A stretch of 64,000 nt of DNA from the NCBI GenBank assembly GCA_025024175.1, contig QCXZ01000053.1, forward strand, positions 5,890,001-5,954,000. Reading direction: 5' to 3'. Numbering within the stretch: position 1 is the stretch's first letter; every line of letters begins with the position of its first letter. Positions 1 through 12,400 of this stretch are shown in pieces. The DNA is from Rhyzopertha dominica. Taxonomy: Eukaryota; Arthropoda; Insecta; Coleoptera; Bostrichidae. A program made the position numbers and the translations under genes. The notes beneath the pieces were generated by a model. The model saw only the letters and a program-made list of their open reading frames with translations. It had not been told where the DNA came from and made no database searches.

Positions 1-306
1 TTCGTAATACGCCTGATTATTTCGTTCTCATTACAAAAGCTGTGTATTGCGGTAGCATCTTGTTGCAAAAATATACATACTCCTTAAAAAAGACACAACT
101 AGTTCCATATTTTTATTTTATGTAAATCATTGCCTTTAATATAGCAAAATTTACAATTTGTTTTTTTTTTATTGTACGCCTTTTGCACGTATTAATCGTA
201 CATGGCATTGGATATTAGGCTAAACAAGGCTGGCATTGTTTAGTAAGCTTTAGCATTGTTTCTTTAGGATGAATTACCACACTCAATATTATTTTTTTTG
301 TTGCAG
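1..306. other. Intron sequence upstream of ZAD exon
   Basis: AT-rich DNA ending in the acceptor tttttgttgcag. Nothing else is seen. Confidence 0.6.
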
Positions 307-459
307 GTAACAGACACGGATCCTCTGCCTCACATTATATGTTCCAAGTGTGCGGAACAGTTGGATGCCCTGTATGGTTTCAAAGAAACCGCTAGGAAGA
401 CTGAAGATCTCCTCCACCAGTTTCTTGCCTACACTAAGCAGTTATTAGGCACAACACAG
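307..459 (+). CDS. GATAd: GATA gene exon: second half of ZAD
   Basis: The exon follows the acceptor ttgttgcag and ends at the donor cag|gtgagt, in phase 0 at both ends, giving 51 residues. The motif ICSKC followed by a leucine- and aromatic-spaced helix (LDALYGF, then TEDLL) is the second Cys-x2-Cys pair and long helix of a zinc-finger-associated domain. The first Cys pair must be in an upstream exon outside the window. The next exon in frame is more than 30 kb downstream. Confidence 0.8.
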
Positions 460-3400
460 GTGAGTCATTTAGTTCACTGCGCGAAGTAATATCAGAAATG
501 CCGCGGGGAAAGTTAATTTTTATACGATCGCGTCCAAGTAGGCGTTTGCGCTTGTAATGGACGATGCAGAGTTAGCATATTCCACTGATTGTCTTTTACG
601 GCGAACGAGAGTTTTTTTACGAAAATTTTTACTTGACCGAAAAGGTCTAAATTTGGTTTTGTTCTTGAGTAAAACGTCTTTGTTTTAATTAATGGTACAC
701 GCCAGATTTGCTTGTATCAGTGCGAGGGCAGTGAACAAACAATAGGGTTCGAATACAGGGTCGCTGCAAAGTATGGAACCAGCAGGATATTTCAGGTTCT
801 GTTCTACCGATTTTTTTGAAATTGTGCATGGGCCTATGGGTAATTAAAAAGCATTTTCTGGAATTTTATCAACTCCGCACGTCATTGAAAAAGATTTTTT
901 CCTGATTTTAAAAATGCATCACACTTGTACACTCCATCTGATTAGAAAAGAATACAGGAGCGTCAACATTTGCATGCGCGATTTGCACGTCATAACCAGT
1001 GTCGCCATCGTTAATAGGGGCCAGTTAATAGGTTGCAGTATAATATGCAGCACACAGCAAAACAGAATTATATATTATGCAGACAAAACACTAATAATAA
1101 AGCAACCATGATGTATAAACAGTAAATACGAAACGCGCTAATAAAAACACACACTCTGACCGTCTACTCCGAACGAAACGCGAACGTTCAATTAGACGAA
1201 TGCTAGCACGCCACTGAATGGTATCGTTACCTGACTACGGTTGGTGTCACGTGCGAAACATGGTTTGTGCGCATGACGTCATTGATGATGCCCTGTGTTC
1301 TTCTCTATTCAGATAAAGTGTACAATTTATTACTTCCGAATTGAGAAAGGTGTGATAACAAACTTGGGTCTTGCAAAAAACCATATTCGTTATCGCTAAG
1401 TAAGAATAAAAACTCCATTTCCTCTGACTGGTGATAATTTTCAGTCAGTTTGTTTTGATGATGATTGGTTATGGAGACAGAAGGCGAAGTTATTCGGAAG
1501 TAGTAGCACTCTACAATGCAATTCAGGAAGATCGTGAACCAATTGCCAGATCAACAGTTATTAAGACATTGCAATGTTTTGAGGAAACTGGCGCTGTTAA
1601 AAATCGTCAAAAACCAGGACGTCCAAAGATTGCTACTAATGATGAAAATAGTTTGACTGTCCTTTTAGATGTGCAATAGAATCCCAATTGTTCCGTACAA
1701 CAGCGTGCTCTCACTCACCATATTAGCAGAAGATCTGTCCTGAAAATTTTGAAACAGAAGAAGTTTCATCCATACAAAATTCACCGTTATGAACATGATA
1801 GATGAAGATAGAAACATTTTAAATTGAATTATGTTTTCTGATGTAGCGACTTTTTGCCTCAATGGTAATGTGAATAGACATAATTGCAGATATTGGTTGG
1901 ACTCAAATCGACATTGGATGGAACAAGTCCATACATAACACCATCAGAAAGAAAATGTATGATGTGGTTTATCGGTGAGCACATTATTGAGCATCGATGG
2001 AAATTTGAATGCGGTCAAGCATTTACAGCTCTTGCGTGAACACGTCATGTCAAAACCTATTCGCCTGTTCCCTAATCGTGAAAATGCTGCGACTTCTTCT
2101 GAACAGATAAGGTTTCAGCAAGATGGTGCACCGCTCCATTTTGCAGTCAACGTAAATGGTAATGCCTGGCTTTTTTATCTATTTTAGCGATAAACAATTG
2201 TTTGCATTATTCTCGTTCTTTATCTCAGTTATTGTATTTACACTTTTCTTAAATCAGACGCAATAAATTGTACAAGTGTGATACATTTTTAAAATCAGGA
2301 AAATATCCTTTTCTATGATGTGCCTTTTGACCCCCCTTCCCATTAAAAAAAAATGCAACTTTCGCACATATCTCGGAAACAAGCGCTGACACGGAGTGGA
2401 AAAATTCAAGAAATTGCGTTTTAATTACCCGTAGGCCAAACAAACAAAAGTGGAAGGCGTTACCAACAATCAACGCGTTATTATGTTGGTATTTAGACTT
2501 TTATTAATCATTTCTTAGACTAAAACATCAAGTTTTTGTGTTGTTTTATTACTTCATGAGAATATTAAGCTAACATAAAAGTTTTGTCCGGGTTTTAATA
2601 AATTATACAAGCAAAAACTTGCGTTTTATTTCGAATACATCAGTTTTGTTCAAAGCCCCTTAGGAAAGTAACTAACAGCTGCAAATAATGGAAAATAAGG
2701 AAGACAGTGATAGTGAACTTTCCAACATATTTTGGAATGATAAATAAAAACAGGAAACAAGCAGTACTGGCTAAAAAAAAGAAAGTAACTTAGTAAGAAA
2801 ACACATTTATTTGAAAGTCAACTTTACTTGCAGTTGGTTTAAGAATTGCTTATATTTACTACGGAGGGTATAGAAAAAGCAAACTGTTATAACGTTATTT
2901 CACACTAACAGTATATATTTTTTGTCATATTTTCATAATACTAGAATTGCACACAAAATTGTACAATAACAACAAAACCTTGTAGAAATAAAAAAAAATA
3001 TTGTAAATTTACCTAAAATCTACACAAACAAAAAAAATGGTCCTGACACAACACTTTCAGCGTCTTTACTAAGCGAATGATTACATGTGTGAACTGGAGA
3101 GCGGATTGTACACTATGTGACTAATGGGATAATCTCTGCTCCTCCTGAACTTAGTCCACTTGTTCCAGCCGAGCCACATTGCTATCATGCTGGCCAGAAT
3201 AAGTATGACGGTTAGTGTGATGAGCGATACCCTCAAGGAATTGAATGCGTTACGCGTTTGCGTGTAATCCAAATTGATAGTGGCCTGCAAAAAAAACAGA
3301 TTTTATATTAGCGAATCGAGGACGTATAATTTTTTTCTCTGTCGAATTTAATTGGCATATGTTGGACGTTTTTAACAAAAAAAACTATCATGCAATCTAT

Positions 3401-6400
3401 GTCAAAGATGGAATATCTGAAAAATTTCTGATATTTTTAAACGAATAGCAAAGGAAATAAACGAACCACCAAGGGAGTGAGACGTCATAAAAACAACATC
3501 CCAACCCTTTGAATAAAATGATGATTAAAGGAAAGAGTAAGGTTATAAACCTTCGAAACCGCTATGGTGTGGCAAGATGGCGGACCTAATCAGTAATGTA
3601 TCTGTTTAANAAGGTTTTTTTCTGGTAGATATTTTTGTATTTGTGATAAAACTAGTTTTCAAACGGCACAATTTAGTTGTTCCTAATCAAAATTGATTAT
3701 CGCCTCAATGAGACGCTTAAGACTTTGGGGGTGCAGCGATAGCACATTTGACTAGCAATTAAAAGGTCCCGGGTTCGATTCCCGGTCAAATCTGGCAATG
3801 CTTAAAAGTAAAACTTTTTGCAGAATACCACAAAATGATCACGAAAAACACCAGCTTGTCGATTCGGTTTAAAAAAAAATTGCGTCATGGCTACCTTGAA
3901 GTCTTTTCCGTTTTCGATTACCAATGTCAAAAGAGCATTTCACTTTTTTCTGTGTCTTTTTATTCAAAGTGCTAACCTGATAAAAGACGTATCTACCAGA
4001 TATATTTGAATAACTTGATAAAATGAAACAATAAAATCATCCACTAGAATTTCTAGAAATTTTAATAGATTCTTTATTGTAATATTCTCTCTGTGTAAAA
4101 TGTTTGTTTGAAAAAATAAATCGTATGTTTAGTTAGATTATTAGATTTATCCGTTTGTTGCAACCTAATAGCACGTTGCACGTATGTATTCATTCAAACG
4201 GATTGACGATGACTTCACAAAATTCCCTACAATTTTGGTCCCATTTATTGACGATTTATGTTGTATACCAACAATTCCAACAGGTTCAATTAATAAAACG
4301 TAATTTATTACCAGCCCATTCACAAAATTGCAATCTCTGGAATAAAGAAGACAGTTATAGATTAAATGGTTGCAAGTTGTATACAATACTAATATTAAAG
4401 CACTTTCTCTGTCTTTTAAAAATGAATACATTTAGAGTATTGTTGCTGTCACAGAATGTATTCTTTTCGACTTTGGATAAACAGTACTTTTACCTCGACT
4501 TTAATGCCAGTCTTTGAAATGACTGAATATTGGGATGTATTTCTGTCCGTAAATTTTTTTCACTTTAACGGGTACAGTAGACTGTATTTACTGATTCTTT
4601 TCCTGTTCAGTTTAATAGAATAGTGAAGGGAAATTGTTTTACATCGTTTTCTTCGTTTTTGTTACATAACAGAAAACTTACTGTAAGTAAGAATTTAGAT
4701 GGCAATGCCATCTGTCAGCATTACACTAAGATGATGACAAAGCCACCTAGCTGCCTTAACGGGTACTACTTCCTAAAGGAAATGACCTGTAGCCTGACAA
4801 ATTGGCATGCAACTGCATACTTCAATTTGACAGCATTTTAATCCATATTACTGTGTTTTCAAAAGTATAAAAAAAATGTTAAATACTATGAAGCGATAAA
4901 ATATCAGTCCAAAATGTTTTTTTTTATTTTTGCGGTTATAATGTCACGAAGAATAACTTAACCTACTTATAGCCCGTTCCCTCTTAAATTATACTATTTT
5001 TTTCGAAAATTTTATGGTCTGTACCGGCCGCTGTAGTTTATAAACGATCAACCTGGGTCCCATTATCATTGGACTGAATTCGATGCGTGGCAGCGGGAAT
5101 TCTTTCGTGAATTTTTCCACTTCAGACGACGCATTACGGCTCGTTTGAAAGCTTTCGTCCAGCAATCAAAAATTTCGAAACCTTTTGTCCCCAGAAAAAG
5201 TCCATGATAATTAAATTTGTTTTGGACGGTATAATATGTAAAAAGTTATAAAATTGCAAAGCGATAAATGATAAATGACAAAATGACACGTTTTTAAAAA
5301 TGAATTATTTCTACACACGATTTGACCCGTATTTATGCAGTATTTTTAATGCCTTCCGATTTACGATATACAGGGTGATCTATAAGCTCTATGCCATGCT
5401 TGAAAGGATAATGATGATATTCTCTGAGTAGAAAATGTTACATGAACATATTTCCTTTTTCTTTTAGTTTAGAAGTTATAAGAATTTACGTTATTTATGT
5501 TAAAAATAGGATATTCCCAGTTACCTTAGAATCATTACTTGGGAATTTACCTAAGTTGGCTTTGAATGATTACATAATTGTCAAATCCATATTTAATTGT
5601 CAAAATCACAAAGGTTTTTGTGAGTTAGCAGTTCTATATGAATTATCGATTGCGGATCATTATTCATCTGATCAAATTTGTCATAGATTATAGATCACCC
5701 TGTATAAATACCAATCTTGCTAATCCTGCATTCATAGTTACGATTGAAGTGTTCGATTGCACAGTACCTACTCGTATATCGCAATACAACGAGAAGTGAA
5801 ATTTCCTGCTATACTTAAACAAGTTCAACCATCCGCACTAATAAGTTACGACGAATATGATTGTATAACCCACCTGTTCCATGCAGATGTCGCTCTTCAA
5901 CCAATATATCTGCCTGCTTTCGAAATTAACAGGATGCTGGCACCTGGCTCCTTCCTTCTTCCTCCGAATGTCGTTCGAAAGGGCTCGAGAAATATTATAA
6001 AGGTCGCATGAGCAAATGAAGTTGTTGCCCGTGATATCCAAAATCTTCAACTTCGACCATGGCAGAAGAGTTAAATCGAGAGTTTTTAAGGAGTTGTTCA
6101 TTAGGTAGACCTAGAACGAAATGTTGGGTTATTATGTATGTGATGAAAGTTAGAAGCTTACTTCGTCGATGATCTGGTCATCAGCAAAGGCTTCGCGTTC
6201 GATCTCCACTAGGTTTTCGTTGTTGCAAAGATGGAGTTTCTTGAGCTTCTTCAGTGGCGCGAACGCGTTGGCTTTTACGCTTTTTAGTTTAGGCAAGTTG
6301 TTCAATGAAACTTCGATGATATTTGGTAAACCTGGAAAATAAAAGTCACAGTTACTGTATACGAGGCATGTTTTTTAAGTAAGTACCGTTTTGGAATTAA

Positions 6401-9400
6401 AAAAAGACGTGCAAACATATCGCAATAATTTTATCTTACATGAAAGCCTGTACCTTAATCTACTTTTCTACATAATTTCCATGAATATTGAGGCACTTGT
6501 CATAACGTGGCACCAGTTTTTGAATACCCTCCTCATAAAATTCTGCCGCCTGACTTGTTAACCACTGTATCACAAATGTTTCGACTTCGTTATCGTCTTG
6601 AAGACGCTGACCACCCAGGTGTTTCTTCAAGTGCAGGAACAAATGGTAGTCGCTGGGCGCCAGATCAGGGCTGTATGGAGGATGATCTAGAGTTTCCCAT
6701 TTAAAAGATTTGATGAGATCTTTGGTCCGATTAGCCACATGTGGACGGGCATTGTCATGCAGCAAAGCGATACCCTTACTCAACTTGCCACGTCTTTTGT
6801 TCTGGATTGCACGACGCAGATTGTTCAATGTCTTACAATAAGACGCTGCATTGATTGTCTCATTACGAGGCAGAAACTCCACTAGCAATACTCCTTTTCT
6901 GTCCCAAAAAACTGTGCACTTGATTTTCCGGGCAGAAATTGTTTGCTTAAACTTCACTTTTTTGGGTGATGATGAATGTCGCCATTCCATGGATTGTTGT
7001 TTCGATTCTGGTGTGACGTAGGCCACCAGTAACAATTTGGTCTAAAAAATCTTCACCTTCATTGTGGTACCGCTCAAGGAAAGTCAATGCACTGCCTAAA
7101 CGTTGGGTTTTGTGCAAATCCGTGAACATTTTCGGAACCCAACGTGAACACAATTTCCGGTAATTCAAGTTCTCGGTCACAATGCGATACAAAACACTAC
7201 GAGAATATTGAGGAAAGCAGTCGCACAATGATGAAATTGTAAAGCGTCTGTTTTCTCTCACCTTTTCTTTCACTTTCTGCACCAAATCTTCATTAACGAC
7301 CGAAGGACGCCCACTCCGTTCTTCATCATGCACATTTGTGCGGCCATCTTTAAATGCTCTCACCCATTTCCTTACCATTCCATCACTCATAATGTTTTGT
7401 CCGTAAACTTCACAGATCTCACGATGAATATCGATCGGTTTTACGCCTTTAGCACTAAGAAATCGCATAACAGCCCGTACTTCACAATCGGCGGGACTCA
7501 CGATTGTCGGAGGCATCTTAAACACTCAGTAAACAACGTATACAATGAAGAATCAAACTGTAATGGCGTCAGTGCGTAGACAAGAGATGTAGGTAACCAG
7601 CACGCATGCGCGGAACGCCGACCGTAGCGCTGCGGCGGCGGAATCGCAAAACGGTACTTACTTAAAAAACATGCCTCGTAGTTTATTTTGTATTCTTCTT
7701 GTTGATATGCAAATTTATTTAACTTTCGTATTTGGAAGAAATACTGGTATCGTAGCACCAGCTTGAGGTCCTGAGCTATAGGCAAGGCAAGATTTTTTTA
7801 AATAATAATAATCGACTTTATTAGAAACTGGTACACAGTAGGCCAAATTTAACTTAAGCAGGCTGTTTTTACATTTAACCTATAAGGTACCACAGAACTG
7901 AAATATAAAACTGAACAAATAATAACATACAAGACAAGTTTAACAAAACAAAACTAAAAAATAACACTGGTCTGCAAAAAATACTATTTTTTCTCCTTTA
8001 TATTTTTATACGTGATTATCATAGATTTCATGCTTCTGNTATGGTTATAAAAATTACGTATCACATATACTTTTTTGTTTTTTGGGTAAACGCTTATTTT
8101 ACTTGAAATTATAATCACACATTTAATATTTGCACCAATATTTATAAGGAACGTTATATTTCGTTCCAAAACACACAAAAAAAACATTATACAATATAAC
8201 AACTTGTATATGAGTAGCATTTCACTTTGAAGTTTTTTCCTGTTCATATTTTACATGGGAGTTTCGCGGCGAGTCGACCAACAAAAATCTGCCGGCATTG
8301 ATTCCGGCCACTACCCATTGTACTGTCTTTCTATATGCAATATGAAGAAAAAAGTTCTTGGATGATCTCATGGTAGTTGTGAGCTTTTCTATTGTTAAGA
8401 AAATTGTGACACGCTTCTACAAAAGCAGCCCATGCTCTTTTTCCTTCTTCTTTATTTAGTTTTATTTTAAAATTTACGTCCTTTATCAGTTCTCGTATTA
8501 TTTGTGGACCTACAAAAGTACCTTCTTTTAATTTTGCGTCATTGATATGGGGGAATTTTGTTTTAAGATACTGAAACCCTTGGCCATCTTTATTCATTCC
8601 TTTTAAAAAGTTTTCCATCAAACCCAGCTTTATTTGCAGTGGCGGTAAAAAAATTCACTTTGCATTAAAGGGTTTTGATTTACATTTTTTATTCTTGGGG
8701 TTAAACTCACTTTTGCGGTCAGTTTTTTACTATGTAGTGTTTATCCCTTTCACAATAAAAAACAATAAAATTTGGTAAATCCTCCTTTTAGATCGGCACC
8801 AAAGTTCCACGAGTATTATGAGTATTTAAATTTTTGCAGTAACAACTTCATATTTCCGTAGTTTTCTTTCATGTTTGTTGGGGGATTGAAGGAGATATAT
8901 TTCCATTATGAAGCAAAACTGATTTTAAACGCCTCAATAAATAGACGCCATTGCTCCGATTTTTCAGGAATACCCAGTTCTTGTAGAAGTTCTTCAGCAT
9001 TATAGCAAAACACCAAATCGCCCTCTTTGGTGAAGTATCTCATAAAGTGTTCTTGTCTGTTACGAAAATAAGAGACTCTAGTGTTTTTATGTAAAAAGGT
9101 TCCATTGTTTCAATCTTGATCCAAGAAGTTGAGTCGTCGATTTTGAAAGTTCTAAATCTCGAACGAGATCGTTCAAATCAAACTGAGTAAGAGGATAAGG
9201 TTTTGTTGAGAAGAGCATTTTCTTGTTCTAACATTTCTTCGCTGTTAGTATGTACTGGAGGTAAAGCATCATTTCTTCGGAGAACTGGTCTTTGTGCAGA
9301 CGGAATGTTGGGGTATTTTTTTTGTCGTAAATCCCTTTATCACAGTCACACAAAAGTAACAATCGTTTTCATGGTTCTGTGGTTCACTCCAAATCATGGG

Positions 9401-12400
9401 AGTTGCAAATGGTATCGACTTATGACTTCCTTGGAGCCAGCCTCTTAAAGTTCTTGAGCGACTATTACTATTTCGTTTTTTTTTATCAACAGGAAACCCA
9501 AAATAAAGTTGATAAGCACTTTTCACCAGAGGAAGTTATTACTTTCTGTTGAAATTTTATTGTAAATTCACCACAGATATAGTAAAAAAAATTGCAGAAT
9601 TCTTGCACGTCGTTGCCTGTATTCGAGCGATGCTGGATGCTCCCCTGCGTCGATGCTGATTCCCAGTGAATTATTCCAACACAATGTCCGAAAACGAACG
9701 GTTTCGAATATTTCTAATAAATGATTAAAACCGACCAACGTACGGGGATGTTCGTCCACGGCTGTTCTGAAATATCCTACTGACTGCGCCAGTTAAGAAA
9801 CTATATTTTGGAATTAAAAATTTTGTCTCTTTTTTCTTGCAGTGTGAGAAATAATGCTGTAAGAGGTAGTCGGGACACGTTGGGACCCCTCTTATGTAAT
9901 GGGGTTTCTATGACAAAGTGTTATGAGCTGCATTGTTTTTGCGTATGTCCTTCGACCGCCATTTCTAAGGGGCCTAATTAACTAGTGAAATATGCAACAT
10001 TAAATGGTCCTGGAAAGAACATGGAAAATCGTTGAATCATAGAATCACAAGATGGAAACATGCTGTAAACGCATAAGAAATGGACTTAAGACAGTGAAAT
10101 CTGACTTACCCATGAAAGTGTCGAATTCCAACTCCACGATCGGATTGTCATCCACGTACAGTCTTTCCAAAGATTTTCCTATCAACCCCAAATTCTCGGG
10201 CACAAAATCCAAATCGTTGCCTTGCAGATTTATCTCCTTCAGTTTCGTCAATCGCCTTACTGCGTTGTCGTCCAGGTCGGTCAGTTGATTGTTGGCCAGG
10301 TTGAGCACTTCCAACGTGGGTACTGAGGACAGAGCTTGCTGAGTTACCAAGTCCAGCACTCTGAAATGGTTGCCTTGAAGATCTAACACCTCCAGGTTTG
10401 GAAGGTGCTCGAAGACGTCGTGCTGCAAGCTGTGAATTGTGTTGAAGGACAGGTTGAGGTGGCGTAGGCCTATGGGCTCGTATACGGTGTTGTTGTAGGG
10501 ACCCTTGAATATATCTGGGGTGAGAGAGCTCGCTGAAAACGAAAAAGGAGCTAATATAGTTTCAGCTTTGTTTAATATTAAAATTGATGTTCTTCGATTA
10601 AATATGGCAAAAATGGCAAAGTATAGAACCAGCAGGATATTTCAGGTTCTGCCCGACCGATTTTTCTGAAATTGTGCATGGGTGTATGAGTAATTAAAAT
10701 GCATTTTCTGGAATTTTTTCAACTTCGTGTCAGCTCTTGTTTCTGAGATATGGCCGCAAATTGCATTTTTTAAACGGGAAGGGGGTCAAAAGCCACATCA
10801 TTAAAAAGGATATTTTTTCCTGATTTCAAACATCAAATCACATTTGCTCAGTTTATTGCTTCTGAGTTGAGAAAAGTGTAAATACAATAATTGAGCCTGA
10901 CAAAGAACGAAAAGAATGAAAACAACTTTCTTTATCGCTAAAATGCACAAAAAGGCCAGATATTACCATTTTTCCTTGACTGGTGATAATTTTCGTCTAG
11001 TTTAATCAATTTATTGCAAATCGAGTACCCAAAAAGGAAAACAGAAAAACAAGATTCTGTGAAAAAATGCAGTATTTTTCCCGATTTACATTACAGAAGA
11101 TGCTCAAAATGTTCCCCATTTACTTCCTGGCAGTAATGCAGCCTTGAATAAAACTTTTCTAACGTTCATTGTAGCATATTTGGAGGTAATGAATTTCTGA
11201 CCTGATTACTCCTTTTCAATCTTCTGCATTACGTGGTCGATCAACATAAATACGATTTTTCAGATACCCTCACAGGAAAAAATCAAGCGGCGTCAGATCG
11301 GTGGAACGTGCTGGGCATTCTATCGCTTCGCGCCTACCAATCCATCTGTCTGGAAATATCGCATTTAAATATCCACGAACATTGAATGCAAAATGGGGCG
11401 GTGCACCATCTTGCTGAAACCAAATCTGTTCAGAAGGAGGCACGGCATTTTCACGATTAGTTTTTGTTCTTACTTAGCGATAATGAATATGGTTTTTATT
11501 CCGAAGTTTTTTGCAAAACCCAAATTAGTTATTACACTTTTCTCAACTCAGAAGCAAGTGTGATAGATTTTTGAAATCAGGAAAAATTATCCTTTTCAAA
11601 GATGTGCCTTTTGACCCCCCTATATTTAATAAAATGCACTTGCGTAAATGAGAGCTGACACGGAGTTGAAAAAGTTCCAGAAAATGCATTTTAATTACCC
11701 ATAGGCCAATGCACAATTTCAGAAATATCGGTTGAACAGAACCTGAAATTATCCTACTGGTTTCACTTTGTAGCTTGCTTTTATGCTTATAAAGACATTC
11801 ATTAGAAGTACGTCTGTGAATTAGATTATATTTTACGAAAGTATTTGGTATACGCATGGCTTGTGTTATCTTAATAATGACGAAGCATTAAAATATAAAT
11901 CTCAATAAAAACGCGTGCGTCTAGCCATGATAATATTTCTATTAATTTATTGTTATATGCTTTGCCAATACTTTTGCACCATATAACGCATATTATTAAT
12001 AGTTGTATTGATCTTAATTGTATACCTGATATGTAGAAGAAACCCAAGTAAATGAGAGGAGTTTAAAAACCTAAGGCCTATAAGTATCCTTCCTTAACAT
12101 AACTACAGATACACAAAACAAAACAAAATCTTTAGAAACCCAACTCCAAAAAAACCCTTGAAACATATAAAAAAGCAGCAATACAAACGTTAAATGGAGA
12201 AAGGACCCTTCTCTCGCCAAACAGGAAAGCTGCGATTGATAACTATAAATGGCAATTAAGAGAACAAAGAAAACCTGTTGTAGTGAGTCTCAACGAATAA
12301 AACTAGCAAAACTAGAAGTAAGAAATGCCCAAAAGCAGCAAGAAAATAGGAAATACCAGGAGTTCTTTGAAACAACTCTCGAGAAGCGAAAAGGAGAGCG

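Noticed and set aside
1263..1285. tgacgtca, a CRE-like site
   Set aside because: A single eight-base match inside transposon-derived sequence is expected by chance.
4155..4517. 120-codon plus-strand frame
   Set aside because: It overlaps an antisense frame of similar length, has no domain, and its codon use looks like AT-rich intron.
9568..9759. 63-codon minus-strand frame
   Set aside because: No recognisable motif, no splice context, and it lies outside the LRR exons.
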